From assembly GCA_004375785.1 (NCBI GenBank), contig SOKM01000047.1, positions 1-14,622 on the forward strand: a DNA stretch of 14,622 nucleotides, written 5' to 3'. Positions 7,075 to 14,112 of this stretch are shown piece by piece; within the stretch, counting starts at the first letter, position 1, and each line of letters opens with the position of its first letter. The position numbers were made by a program, and so were the translations under genes. A model generated the notes under the pieces. It was not told the origin of the DNA. It made no database searches and saw only the letters and a program-made list of their open reading frames with translations. The stretch is from Candidatus Cloacimonadota bacterium (GTDB taxonomy: Bacteria; Hydrothermota; E44-bin80).

Positions 7075-7893
7075 TTATTCAGAAAGGCCTAAGTCCTGAA
7101 CGACTTCTCTAACAAGGTGTTCATCTATAAGGGGTTTTTTTAGAAGATAACCTTCAAGCAGAACATTATCACAAATAGTATTTATCATTCTTGGCTTTCC
7201 TTTCGAGAATTTATGTATCACATCAATTGCTTCATCAGTAAAAAGAGGGTTCTCACGTCCTGCTACTAAAAGTCTGTGGTTTATGTACGCTTTTGTAGAT
7301 TCTGGAGAGAGGGCTCCAAGCAGTATCCTCATTGATACCCTCTGGAAGAGAGGCTTATCAAGTTTAAGATAATCCTCCATTTCTGGAAGCCCGAAAAGGA
7401 TAAAAGTAATAAGGTGTCCCTCTTCAAATTGTATATTGAGAAGTCCTCTTAATTCTTCCATGATGTCTTTCTTCTGGAGCATATTTGCTTCATCAATTAA
7501 GACAACAGCCTTTCTCCCCTCTTCCTTAAGTTTGACAAGTTGCTGATAAATACTTGAAATAATTTCAACCTTCTCATTGGTTTCCAGCTCAACACCAAAT
7601 TGGTTTCCTATCTTTTTTAAGAACCAGATGGGCGTGATTTCCGAATGGATTATTACAAGAAGTGCCACTTCGAATTCATCTGAGGAAGTAAGGGAATCAA
7701 GCAATTTTCGCGAAAGTGTAGTCTTTCCCGTTCCAATATCACCTATTAGAGTTGCTAACCCCACCATTGTATCTGCTGCGTGGGTCAGTTTTATTATTGC
7801 TTTTGAATGTTGTGGGCTACCATAATAAAACCTCTCGTCTGGGGAACTTGAAAATGGATGCAACTGTAATTTATAAAAATTTTCATAGTCCAC
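7075..7893 (-). CDS. ExeA/MshM-type AAA ATPase, second copy
   Basis: A 272-residue cytosolic AAA ATPase. The N-terminal signature FYKLQLHPFSSSPDERFYY is followed by Walker A GDIGTGKT (51-58), Walker B AVVLIDEA (129-136; D134, E135), a FQRV arginine-finger-like segment (183-186) and GKPRMINTICDN (232-243). This is the ExeA/GspA, MshM and XrtA-associated ATPase group, which assist secretin, pilus or polysaccharide export machines. It lacks the C-terminal transmembrane and peptidoglycan-binding part of full ExeA. The start codon is GTG, with GGAG 6 nt upstream, 31 nt after the large TPR gene. It is a clear paralogue of the ATPase at 9937-10767, identical at GKTTLSRK, IDEAN, LITFIL and INTICDN. 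The partner is presumably the TPR protein encoded just before it. Confidence 0.87.
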   Translation of the reverse strand: MDYENFYKLQLHPFSSSPDERFYYGSPQHSKAIIKLTHAADTMVGLATLIGDIGTGKTTLSRKLLDSLTSSDEFEVALLVIIHSEITPIWFLKKIGNQFGVELETNEKVEIISSIYQQLVKLKEEGRKAVVLIDEANMLQKKDIMEELRGLLNIQFEEGHLITFILFGLPEMEDYLKLDKPLFQRVSMRILLGALSPESTKAYINHRLLVAGRENPLFTDEAIDVIHKFSKGKPRMINTICDNVLLEGYLLKKPLIDEHLVREVVQDLGLSE

Positions 7894-7924
7894 CTTTATC
7901 TCCCTTCAAAAGATTCGTAAAAAT

Positions 7925-9937
7925 TTAAATATAAGAAATCTTCTTTTTTCTTTTAGCTTTTACTTTCTCTCTGGGTTTCACTTTCTTTTCTTCCACTTCT
8001 TTCTTCTCTTTCACTTCTTTTTTCACTTTCTTAACTTCTTTCTCTTTTTCGACAACCACCTTCTTTTCTGAAACCACTCTCTGTCTTTTTATCCTCTCAT
8101 TCAGTTCTTTCAACTTAACCGCTGCTTCCTTAAATGATGAGTCCACTTTAAGTATTTCTATAAATAATTGTGTTGCCTCATTGTTTTTATTAGTATGCTC
8201 ATATATCTGGGCTAAGTGATATTTCAAACCGAGAAATTCAATATCCTTATGACCTTCCAAAGAGAACGCTTCTTTTATCATTGTCTCAGCACCATGAAGG
8301 TCACCCTTTTCAACCAGACAATCGGCAAGCAGTTCGATGGATTTTAATTTAATTTTTTCTCCTTTTGATGCTTTCTGAAATTCAAGTATTGCCTCTTCTA
8401 AAAGCCCCATCTCTTTATATGTAATACCAAGATCATAATGGCTATTGAAGTCTTCATCTTCTATATTTTCTAATACCCCTTCTTTGAATTCCTCAAGAAG
8501 GTCTTCGAAGGTAACTGGTTCTTCGACCTCTGTTTCTTCTGCTACTGAAAATTTCACTCCGGTTTTCTGTTCTTCCTCAAGGAGTTCCCCTAGTGAAATA
8601 GATGGAGTTTCCACCTTTTTAACTTCTTCTTCAACCTCCTTTTCTCCTCGTTTTATCTTTTCAATACTTTTATTTATTTTCTCTTTTTTGGAAGATATTT
8701 CTAAAGCACGCTTAAAAGCTTTCTCTGCTTCTTCAAGTGCTCCTTTTTTATACAGACATTTTCCAAGATCAAGGTTCCCCTCCGCTGCGCCCTCCTTCTC
8801 CCCTCTTTTTAGTGAAATTTCTATTAACTTTTGTCGGGGACGCAACTCAAGTGGTTTTACTTCAATTATCCTTTTAAAGATATTAATAGCCTTTTCATAG
8901 TTGTTTTCACCTAAATAAACTTGACCTGCTTTGTAAAAATAATCGACTGCTTCATTCTTTGAATTGACAGATAAGCAAAGTTCAGCGAGTTCCTCAAAAT
9001 TTGTCCATTGCGTTGGTGCGGATTGCAATTCCGTCTCATGAGGTGGAGGAAGATTTTCAACTGTTACGGGTTCAGTTTCAGCGATTGCGGTTATTCCCTC
9101 AAGTTTTGCTATCTCATCTTCCAGGGAAATCACATCTTCATGAGAAATTTCCTCTATTTTCTCTTTTCCTTCTTCTATCTCTTCAATCTTCTCTTCTGTC
9201 TTAAGCCCCTCCCCTATCATATCTTCCATTGTGAAACCCTGGGTGATTGTAGCTCCTTCTTTTGCTTCTTCTTTTGCTTCCTCTTTCTCTCCTTCTTCCT
9301 TTTCCTCTTCCAGAACTTCTGTTTCAGTAGGAGCGGACATTTCGTCAACTTGTAATGCAGCGAGTTTTTCTTCGATTGCTGGTAATTTTGCTTGTTTTCC
9401 CTGCTGGATAAGTAACTCTTCTATTTTTTCTAATTCTTCTATTGCTGCTTCTTTCTCACCCTCTGCTATGTAGAGGTCGACAAGACTTTCTCTAATATCA
9501 ATCTTAGTAGGTCCAAGCTCTATAACCTTTTTATAAGTCTCAATCTCTTTCTTTTTGTTTCCATCTTGTCTCATTCTTGAAGCATACTCAAGGTAGTTAA
9601 TAACAGCCTCTCCTATAAAACCTCTTTCAACATAAAGATCAGCAAGGTCATTGTATACCTCAATCTGATTTTTATCAGTTCTTATTATCTTTTTGCAGAC
9701 TGCAATTGCATTGGGGTAGTATTGAACCTTCTTATATAATTCAAGTGCCTGATTAAATTCTGTAATAGCACTCTCCTTCTGGCTCATTTTCAGATAAACA
9801 TCACCTATAAGGTTGTATGTCCCGGGTTCATCAGAATCCATCTCTTTTACCTTTTCATAAATTGTAAGCGCCTTGGCATAATCGCCTTTTACTACTAATT
9901 TTGCAGCTTGACTTTTTAATGCATTAATATTAGCCAT
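7925..9937 (-). CDS. Large TPR protein with charged linkers and basic tail
   Basis: 670 residues, probably cytoplasmic: no signal peptide or membrane segment is seen. TPR arrays lie at about 1-175, 312-420 and 495-615. They are separated by very acidic, Glu/Lys-rich linkers (~205-300 and 430-490). The segment DFNSHYDLGITYKEMGLLEE (496-515) is a strong TPR of the kind found in large TPR proteins of Deltaproteobacteria (from memory). The final 50 residues are Lys/Glu-rich and end KKKISYI. It would serve as a scaffold or adaptor for protein contacts, most likely with the ATPases on either side. The start ATG overlaps the stop of the preceding ATPase gene (TAATG) and has no ribosome site of its own, indicating termination-reinitiation. 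The function is inferred from repeats and neighbourhood only. Confidence 0.85.
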   Translation of the reverse strand: MANINALKSQAAKLVVKGDYAKALTIYEKVKEMDSDEPGTYNLIGDVYLKMSQKESAITEFNQALELYKKVQYYPNAIAVCKKIIRTDKNQIEVYNDLADLYVERGFIGEAVINYLEYASRMRQDGNKKKEIETYKKVIELGPTKIDIRESLVDLYIAEGEKEAAIEELEKIEELLIQQGKQAKLPAIEEKLAALQVDEMSAPTETEVLEEEKEEGEKEEAKEEAKEGATITQGFTMEDMIGEGLKTEEKIEEIEEGKEKIEEISHEDVISLEDEIAKLEGITAIAETEPVTVENLPPPHETELQSAPTQWTNFEELAELCLSVNSKNEAVDYFYKAGQVYLGENNYEKAINIFKRIIEVKPLELRPRQKLIEISLKRGEKEGAAEGNLDLGKCLYKKGALEEAEKAFKRALEISSKKEKINKSIEKIKRGEKEVEEEVKKVETPSISLGELLEEEQKTGVKFSVAEETEVEEPVTFEDLLEEFKEGVLENIEDEDFNSHYDLGITYKEMGLLEEAILEFQKASKGEKIKLKSIELLADCLVEKGDLHGAETMIKEAFSLEGHKDIEFLGLKYHLAQIYEHTNKNNEATQLFIEILKVDSSFKEAAVKLKELNERIKRQRVVSEKKVVVEKEKEVKKVKKEVKEKKEVEEKKVKPREKVKAKRKKKISYI

Positions 9938-10767
9938 TATTTATTTTCTGATTGAGATTTAAGCCCTAAGGATTCAGTTGCAAGGTCAACGATTTCTCCT
10001 GTTATTGGTTTCTTCTGGAGCAATACACCTTCAAAAAGTGAATTATCACAGATAGTATTAATAAGCCGTGGTCTACCTCTACTCCATCTAAAAATTTCTT
10101 CAAATGCCTCTTGAGTAAATACTTCTCCCTCGGCTCCTGCCACCTTTAATCTATATTTAACATAATTCTCTGTTGAGATTTTTGAAAGTGAGGAAAGGGT
10201 TATAAGATACGCTATTCGCTGTATCAATGATTCATTTTTATTTAACATTTCTTTCAAACTTGGCATACCACAGAGAATAAAGGTTATAAGCTTTCTCTCT
10301 TCATCCTCAATGTTTAATATACTTCGTAATTCCTCAAGGGTTGCATCGCTGTGAAATTTGTTTGCTTCATCTATAATAATAACCGGTTTTCTTCCTTCTT
10401 TTTTAATTTCATATAGCCTTTTAGCGATTAACTGGAGTTTATTATCATCAGTATCATTATCCTTCACCTGTAAGAGTTGTGCAACCTTTGATGTAAGCCA
10501 GAATGGAGGGTATTCATCCCGTGTGAGGACAAGTATCCCCGGGAGATATTCCTTTTCCTTCAAAAGAGAGGAAAGAACTTTCCTTGAAAGCGTTGTCTTT
10601 CCTGTTCCAACTTCACCGATGAGAACAACAAGTCCCTTCATTCTTTGGGCTGAAAACATAATTCTTAAAAATGGTTTAGCGTGTTCAGGGCCACTATAGA
10701 AGAATCTTGGGTCCGGAACATTTGAAAAAGGTTCCTGCTCAAAACTGTAAAAGGATTCGTATTCCAT
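9937..10767 (-). CDS. ExeA/MshM-type AAA ATPase, first copy
   Basis: A 276-residue AAA ATPase with FYSFEQEPFSNVPDPRFFY at the N terminus, Walker A GEVGTGKT (51-58), Walker B PVIIIDEA (128-135; D133, E134), IQRI (182-185) and GRPRLINTICDN (231-242). The N-terminal PFSxxPDPRFFY block is diagnostic of the ExeA/MshM/XrtA-ATPase group. Like its paralogue downstream it stops after the ATPase and lid domains, so it has no membrane anchor. AAGGAG sits about 6 nt before ATG and overlaps the stop codon of the upstream TPR gene (TAAGGAG), giving coupled translation. The likely job is energising assembly or opening of an envelope machine together with the TPR proteins. A role in exopolysaccharide export is an alternative. 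Confidence 0.88.
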   Translation of the reverse strand: MEYESFYSFEQEPFSNVPDPRFFYSGPEHAKPFLRIMFSAQRMKGLVVLIGEVGTGKTTLSRKVLSSLLKEKEYLPGILVLTRDEYPPFWLTSKVAQLLQVKDNDTDDNKLQLIAKRLYEIKKEGRKPVIIIDEANKFHSDATLEELRSILNIEDEERKLITFILCGMPSLKEMLNKNESLIQRIAYLITLSSLSKISTENYVKYRLKVAGAEGEVFTQEAFEEIFRWSRGRPRLINTICDNSLFEGVLLQKKPITGEIVDLATESLGLKSQSENK

Positions 10768-10776
10768 CTTTTCTCC

Positions 10777-12051
10777 TTATATATAAAGAATTCTATCTCG
10801 CAATTCCAACTCTTCCTCCACCGCTACCTTTACCACTTTTTCTATCTGTTCCTCAATTCTAATCTCTTCATCTATTCCTTCCGCTTTTTTATCTGGAATC
10901 TCAACCTCTTGCTTCTCAATTATCCCTTTTACTTTTCTGATTTTCTCAACAAGGTCAAGGTAATCAGGGTCATTTTCTATTGCTTTTTCATAAATGTATA
11001 ATGCTTCGTTAAATTTTTTCATTCTTTCATATATGGTTCCAAGCTTATAGTCAAGCGAAACAAGCTCACCTCCAGAAAATTCATCACCTTCTATTACATT
11101 TTTCAGGGTCGCAACTGCTTTTGCATTATCATTTGCATCCAAATAAATCTGGCTCAGCAATACATATGCTTTTATCTTTTCAGGAGTCCTGGGAAGGCTA
11201 AACACCCTGTTAATCTCCTTTATTGCCTCTTTAAAACGTGAATATTCTTTGAAAATTACTGCTGTGGAATACCTTACCCTCGCTTCGTTTTCATTCTCTA
11301 AAGAAGGCAGGGTATCTTCAAGTCTCTCGCATCTTTTTTTGATATCCATTGATTCTCTTTCTTTACCATAATCCTCTATATCTCTTTTGAGTGCCTCAAT
11401 CTCGTTATCATCAGGATAAATCTCTTTTATCTTTACAAATAGTTCCTGTGCCTTATCTTTCAAATCTTTATTGAGAAAAGCACTCGCTGTCTTATAGTAC
11501 TCAGTCTTTGCCTCATCTGCAGAGCCAATTTCGAAAAGTAGATTTGCGAGTTCAAGATTCTCAAAAGGGTTTAGTTTTTCCTCTTCTTTTCCTTTCGGTG
11601 TCTTCCTGAAACTCAGAATTGATTTTATGTTTTCATCCTTAACAAGTGAGGCAAGGGATGTTAGCCTATCTTCGAGTTCCCCTCTTGATGTTTCCGGATT
11701 ATCCACTGTTTTGAGTAAAAGTTCAACAAATGATTTCATGAAGTTAAGTTTGATATAAATCCTCATAAGATTAAAGGTATAATTCAATACCCCAGGTTTC
11801 ATCTTCAATAACTCTATTACAGAAACATACGCTTCTGCTAATTTGAGCTGCGCTTCAAATAGACTGAAAGCAGCCTTAAAATGCTTTTCTGCTTCAGTTA
11901 TGTCACCAATCTCAAAGAGAGAGATACCACTCCCGAGATGTGATTCTGCATTTTCTGGCTTTTGTTCGACTATTTGTAAGAATATCTCCTTTGATTTCTT
12001 AAAATCTCTCCTTTTTAATTCTCTGAGTCCATCTTCATACTTAGCGCTCAA
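10777..12051 (-). CDS. TPR protein (first of two in the operon)
   Basis: 424 residues made mostly of helical repeats: TPR-like units at about 1-75, 165-225 and 255-375, with clear motifs such as AESHLGSGISLFEIGDITEA and YKLGTIYERMKKFNEAL. The middle part is degenerate. The C-terminal 45 residues are highly charged and end RDRILYI, matching the I-x-Y-I end of the other TPR protein. No signal peptide is seen. The start is TTG (12051), which overlaps the hutI stop as TTGA and has GGAGG 8 nt upstream; an ATG start is not available nearby. It is followed 9 nt later by the first ATPase gene. It is a probable partner of that ATPase, as MshN is encoded beside MshM; the exact role is unknown. Confidence 0.83.
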   Translation of the reverse strand: MSAKYEDGLRELKRRDFKKSKEIFLQIVEQKPENAESHLGSGISLFEIGDITEAEKHFKAAFSLFEAQLKLAEAYVSVIELLKMKPGVLNYTFNLMRIYIKLNFMKSFVELLLKTVDNPETSRGELEDRLTSLASLVKDENIKSILSFRKTPKGKEEEKLNPFENLELANLLFEIGSADEAKTEYYKTASAFLNKDLKDKAQELFVKIKEIYPDDNEIEALKRDIEDYGKERESMDIKKRCERLEDTLPSLENENEARVRYSTAVIFKEYSRFKEAIKEINRVFSLPRTPEKIKAYVLLSQIYLDANDNAKAVATLKNVIEGDEFSGGELVSLDYKLGTIYERMKKFNEALYIYEKAIENDPDYLDLVEKIRKVKGIIEKQEVEIPDKKAEGIDEEIRIEEQIEKVVKVAVEEELELRDRILYI

Positions 12052-13316
12052 TTTAAGTTCCTCCTTTTTTTTCCAGCAACTACCTTTCCTCTTTTTATAA
12101 CATAAAGAATCCGATTCTGCGCAAACCAGTAAGGTATTTCTTCGTAATTCCTGACATCCATAATTACAATATCTGCCTCTTTCCCTTTTTCAATACTTCC
12201 AATAGCATCTTCTTTTTTTATTGCACAGGCAGCATTTATGGTCGCACCAACTATAGCTTCCTCTGGTGTCATTCGATACAGCAAACAGGAAAGGCTAATG
12301 ATAACAGGCATTGCAATTACGGGAGAACTTCCAGGATTAAAATCAGAGGCAATTGCAATTGGAACCCTTAATTCTCTCATCTTATTAATAGGGGGAACTT
12401 TCTTTTTCATCAAGAAAAGATTCGTTCCGGGAAGAAGAACAGCAATAGACCCGGATTTCTTCATGGAAAAAAGACCTTTCTCGTTCGTATAAAGCAGATG
12501 GTCACAGGAGACGGCATTAACCTTGTCAGAAAGTTCACTTGCACCAATATTAGAGAATTCATCAGCATGTATCTTTGAGTGAAGTCCATGTTTCAAACCC
12601 TCTTTGAGTATTTTCTCAGACTCCCTCCTGTTGAATACTCCCTTCTCACAGAAAACATCACAGAATTTTGCAAGTTTCCTCTTTGAGACTTCAGGTATCA
12701 TCTCCTTTAGAAGCAGTTCTACATATCCTTTCTTGTTTTCACTGAATTCTTCCGGGACTTCATGCGCTCCAAGAAAAGTCGAGATAATATCCATTTTATG
12801 TTTTTTCTCAAGCATTTGTGCAACTTCAAGGATTTTTATCTCATCCTCTGTCGATAGTCCATAACCAGATTTTACCTCACAGGTTGTTGTCCCCCACGCA
12901 AGTGCTCTATCAAGATGTCTGTTGGATGTTTCGAAAACGTCCTCGCTGGATTCTGCCCTTGTTGCATAAACAGTAGATTTAATGCCACCACCCTCCTGCA
13001 TAATCGTGAGATATTCCTTGCCCCTTATTCTCAGCGAAAATTCCCTTTCCCTTTTCCCACCAAAAATCATATGTGTATGCGAGTCAATAAAACCAGGTAG
13101 CGTGACACAACCATCAGCATCAATAACTCTATCCGCATCAATTCGACTCCTGCCACTCCCTGAATCAATTATTTTTCCATCTTTAATGGCGAGATAAGCA
13201 TTTTCTATAATTCCAAGTGATTCGCGGTTCGGGTTTGTAAGAGGGACGTTCTTTGATGAGATAGTGAGGAGTTGACCAATATTCTTAATCAAAACATCGC
13301 ATTCCACAGTTTTCAT
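12048..13316 (-). CDS. hutI: Imidazolonepropionase
   Basis: A 422-residue amidohydrolase that opens 4-imidazolone-5-propionate to N-formimidoyl-glutamate, the third step of histidine degradation. The length and motifs are standard: DSHTHMIFGG (metal ligands H80, H82), KSGYGLSTEDE (149-159), FLGAHEVP (H185), SKIHADEF (H250) and SDFNPGSSP (D325). The start ATG at 13316 is preceded by AGAGGA/AGGA and a strong promoter. It is the first gene of a six-gene operon whose next members are TPR and ATPase genes, and no hutH, hutU or formimidoylglutamate hydrolase is present in the window. The HutI assignment is strong by motifs; a role beyond histidine breakdown would be speculation. Confidence 0.93.
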   Translation of the reverse strand: MKTVECDVLIKNIGQLLTISSKNVPLTNPNRESLGIIENAYLAIKDGKIIDSGSGRSRIDADRVIDADGCVTLPGFIDSHTHMIFGGKREREFSLRIRGKEYLTIMQEGGGIKSTVYATRAESSEDVFETSNRHLDRALAWGTTTCEVKSGYGLSTEDEIKILEVAQMLEKKHKMDIISTFLGAHEVPEEFSENKKGYVELLLKEMIPEVSKRKLAKFCDVFCEKGVFNRRESEKILKEGLKHGLHSKIHADEFSNIGASELSDKVNAVSCDHLLYTNEKGLFSMKKSGSIAVLLPGTNLFLMKKKVPPINKMRELRVPIAIASDFNPGSSPVIAMPVIISLSCLLYRMTPEEAIVGATINAACAIKKEDAIGSIEKGKEADIVIMDVRNYEEIPYWFAQNRILYVIKRGKVVAGKKRRNLN

Positions 13317-13349
13317 TATCCTAATTCCTCTAATCTAATATAACATTAT

Positions 13350-13378
13350 ATAATATAACATTTTAATAAAATAGTCAA
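13350..13378 (-). promoter_or_regulatory. Promoter of the hutI-TPR-ATPase-PHP operon
   Basis: On the minus strand, TTGACT (13378-13373), a 17-bp spacer and TATTAT (13355-13350). Transcription would begin near 13343, about 27 nt before ATG. No other comparably good promoter is obvious within the operon, but I did not examine every coding segment. Upstream 13380-13466 holds no gene. Confidence 0.75.
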
Positions 13379-13395
13379 GAAAAAAAACAAAATTT

Positions 13396-13458
13396 AACCC
13401 CAGAGATTGGAAGCCTTGTTATTCCTTCCTGTCTTGGTGCCTTCGTGGCTTCTCTTTA
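13396..13458. repeat. Possible dispersed-repeat fragment
   Basis: The stretch around 13431-13451 contains CTTGGTGCCTTCGTGGC, a phrase that I recall recurring in non-coding DNA of many environmental bacterial genomes. It is non-coding here and lies between the hutI promoter and the tRNA promoter. A second copy is not present in the window, so the repeat status is inference. Confidence 0.3.
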
Positions 13459-13466
13459 AAAAAGTG

Positions 13467-13496
13467 TTGACAAAGCTCAAATTTTATATTATATAT
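13467..13496 (+). promoter_or_regulatory. Promoter of tRNA-fMet and the following protease gene
   Basis: TTGACA (13467-13472) is followed by an AT-rich run; with a 17-bp spacer the -10 is TATATA (13490-13495). The predicted RNA start is around 13502, a few bases before the mature tRNA end at 13507. The exact -10 is ambiguous because several TATA-like words overlap. Confidence 0.65.
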
Positions 13497-13506
13497 GAGA
13501 TAAGAT

Positions 13507-13583
<77 letters not shown>

Positions 13584-13595
13584 ACTTAAAGAAAA

Positions 13596-13973
13596 ATGTC
13601 TGTTATCCAGAAGAAATTAAAACTTGTAGGCTCAAAAGGAAGTGCAGAGGTTGATGCTGTATTTGATAGTGGTGCAACATATTCTTGCATAACCCCTGAA
13701 CTTGCAGAAAAATTAGAAGTATTAGTTAAACTTCCTGAACCAATGGATTTTGCTACTGCTAAAAATGGCGAAAGGATTACAGCAATTGAAAGAGTCAGCC
13801 TTAATTTTTATATTAATGGATACCGTTTCTCAGATGAATTTATGCTAATCTCTGAGCTTTCAGAGCCAGCAATCATAGGTGCTGCCACCCTACAGAAATG
13901 GCGACTTAAACTGGATTTTGAACACGATGAGGTAATCATAGACCCCAGAGTAACAAAATTAAGATTGCTTTAA
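13596..13973 (+). CDS. Retropepsin-like aspartic protease (clan AA)
   Basis: A 125-residue single-lobe aspartic-protease-like protein. DSGATYSCI (24-32) is the catalytic motif D-S/T-G-A, with D24 as the likely catalytic residue. The hydrophobic-hydrophobic-G partner motif is PAIIGAATLQKW (91-102). The length fits homodimeric retroviral-type proteases found in bacteria. There is no signal peptide, so it is presumably cytosolic, and its substrate is unknown. The ATG lies 12 nt after the tRNA-fMet CCA end with only a weak AAAGA ribosome site. It is thus probably cotranscribed with the tRNA and freed by tRNA 3' processing. An ordinary antitoxin-like or DUF protein with this fold is the alternative. 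Confidence 0.8.
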   Translation: MSVIQKKLKLVGSKGSAEVDAVFDSGATYSCITPELAEKLEVLVKLPEPMDFATAKNGERITAIERVSLNFYINGYRFSDEFMLISELSEPAIIGAATLQKWRLKLDFEHDEVIIDPRVTKLRLL

Positions 13974-14003
13974 TCCCATATCTTTAACCTGCGTGTTGGA
14001 GTA

Positions 14004-14050
14004 GCAGAGCTTGCTCTGCGCTTGGATTGTAAGAGCAGACCCGTGCTTAC
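14004..14050. repeat. Two adjacent hairpins in convergent spacer
   Basis: GCAGAG-CTTG-CTCTGC (14004-14019) is a perfect 6-bp stem with a tetraloop. GTAAG(AG)CA (14029-14037) pairs with TGCTTAC (14044-14050), a 7-bp stem with a two-base bulge. They sit between the protease gene and the convergent pilin-like gene. Neither has a following T-run, so they look more like a repeat or RNA-processing structure than a classic terminator. Confidence 0.5.
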
Positions 14051-14102
14051 CTCGTTAAATAACAATATATTCTCTGATAGTTTCTATTTAACAGGCAGAG
14101 GT
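14049..14102. repeat. Long imperfect inverted repeat
   Basis: ACCTC-GTTAAATA (14049-14061) pairs with TATTTAAC-AGGCA-GAGGT (14085-14102), 13 bp in total with a 5-nt bulge on one side and a 23-nt loop. It could end transcription arriving from either convergent gene, or belong to a small palindromic repeat spanning 13990-14106. Confidence 0.45.
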
Positions 14103-14112
14103 CTCTTTAATA

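Noticed and set aside
8445..9473. Several + strand frames rich in Ser and Phe
   Set aside because: They are antisense shadows of the Glu/Lys-rich TPR gene; the composition mirrors that bias.
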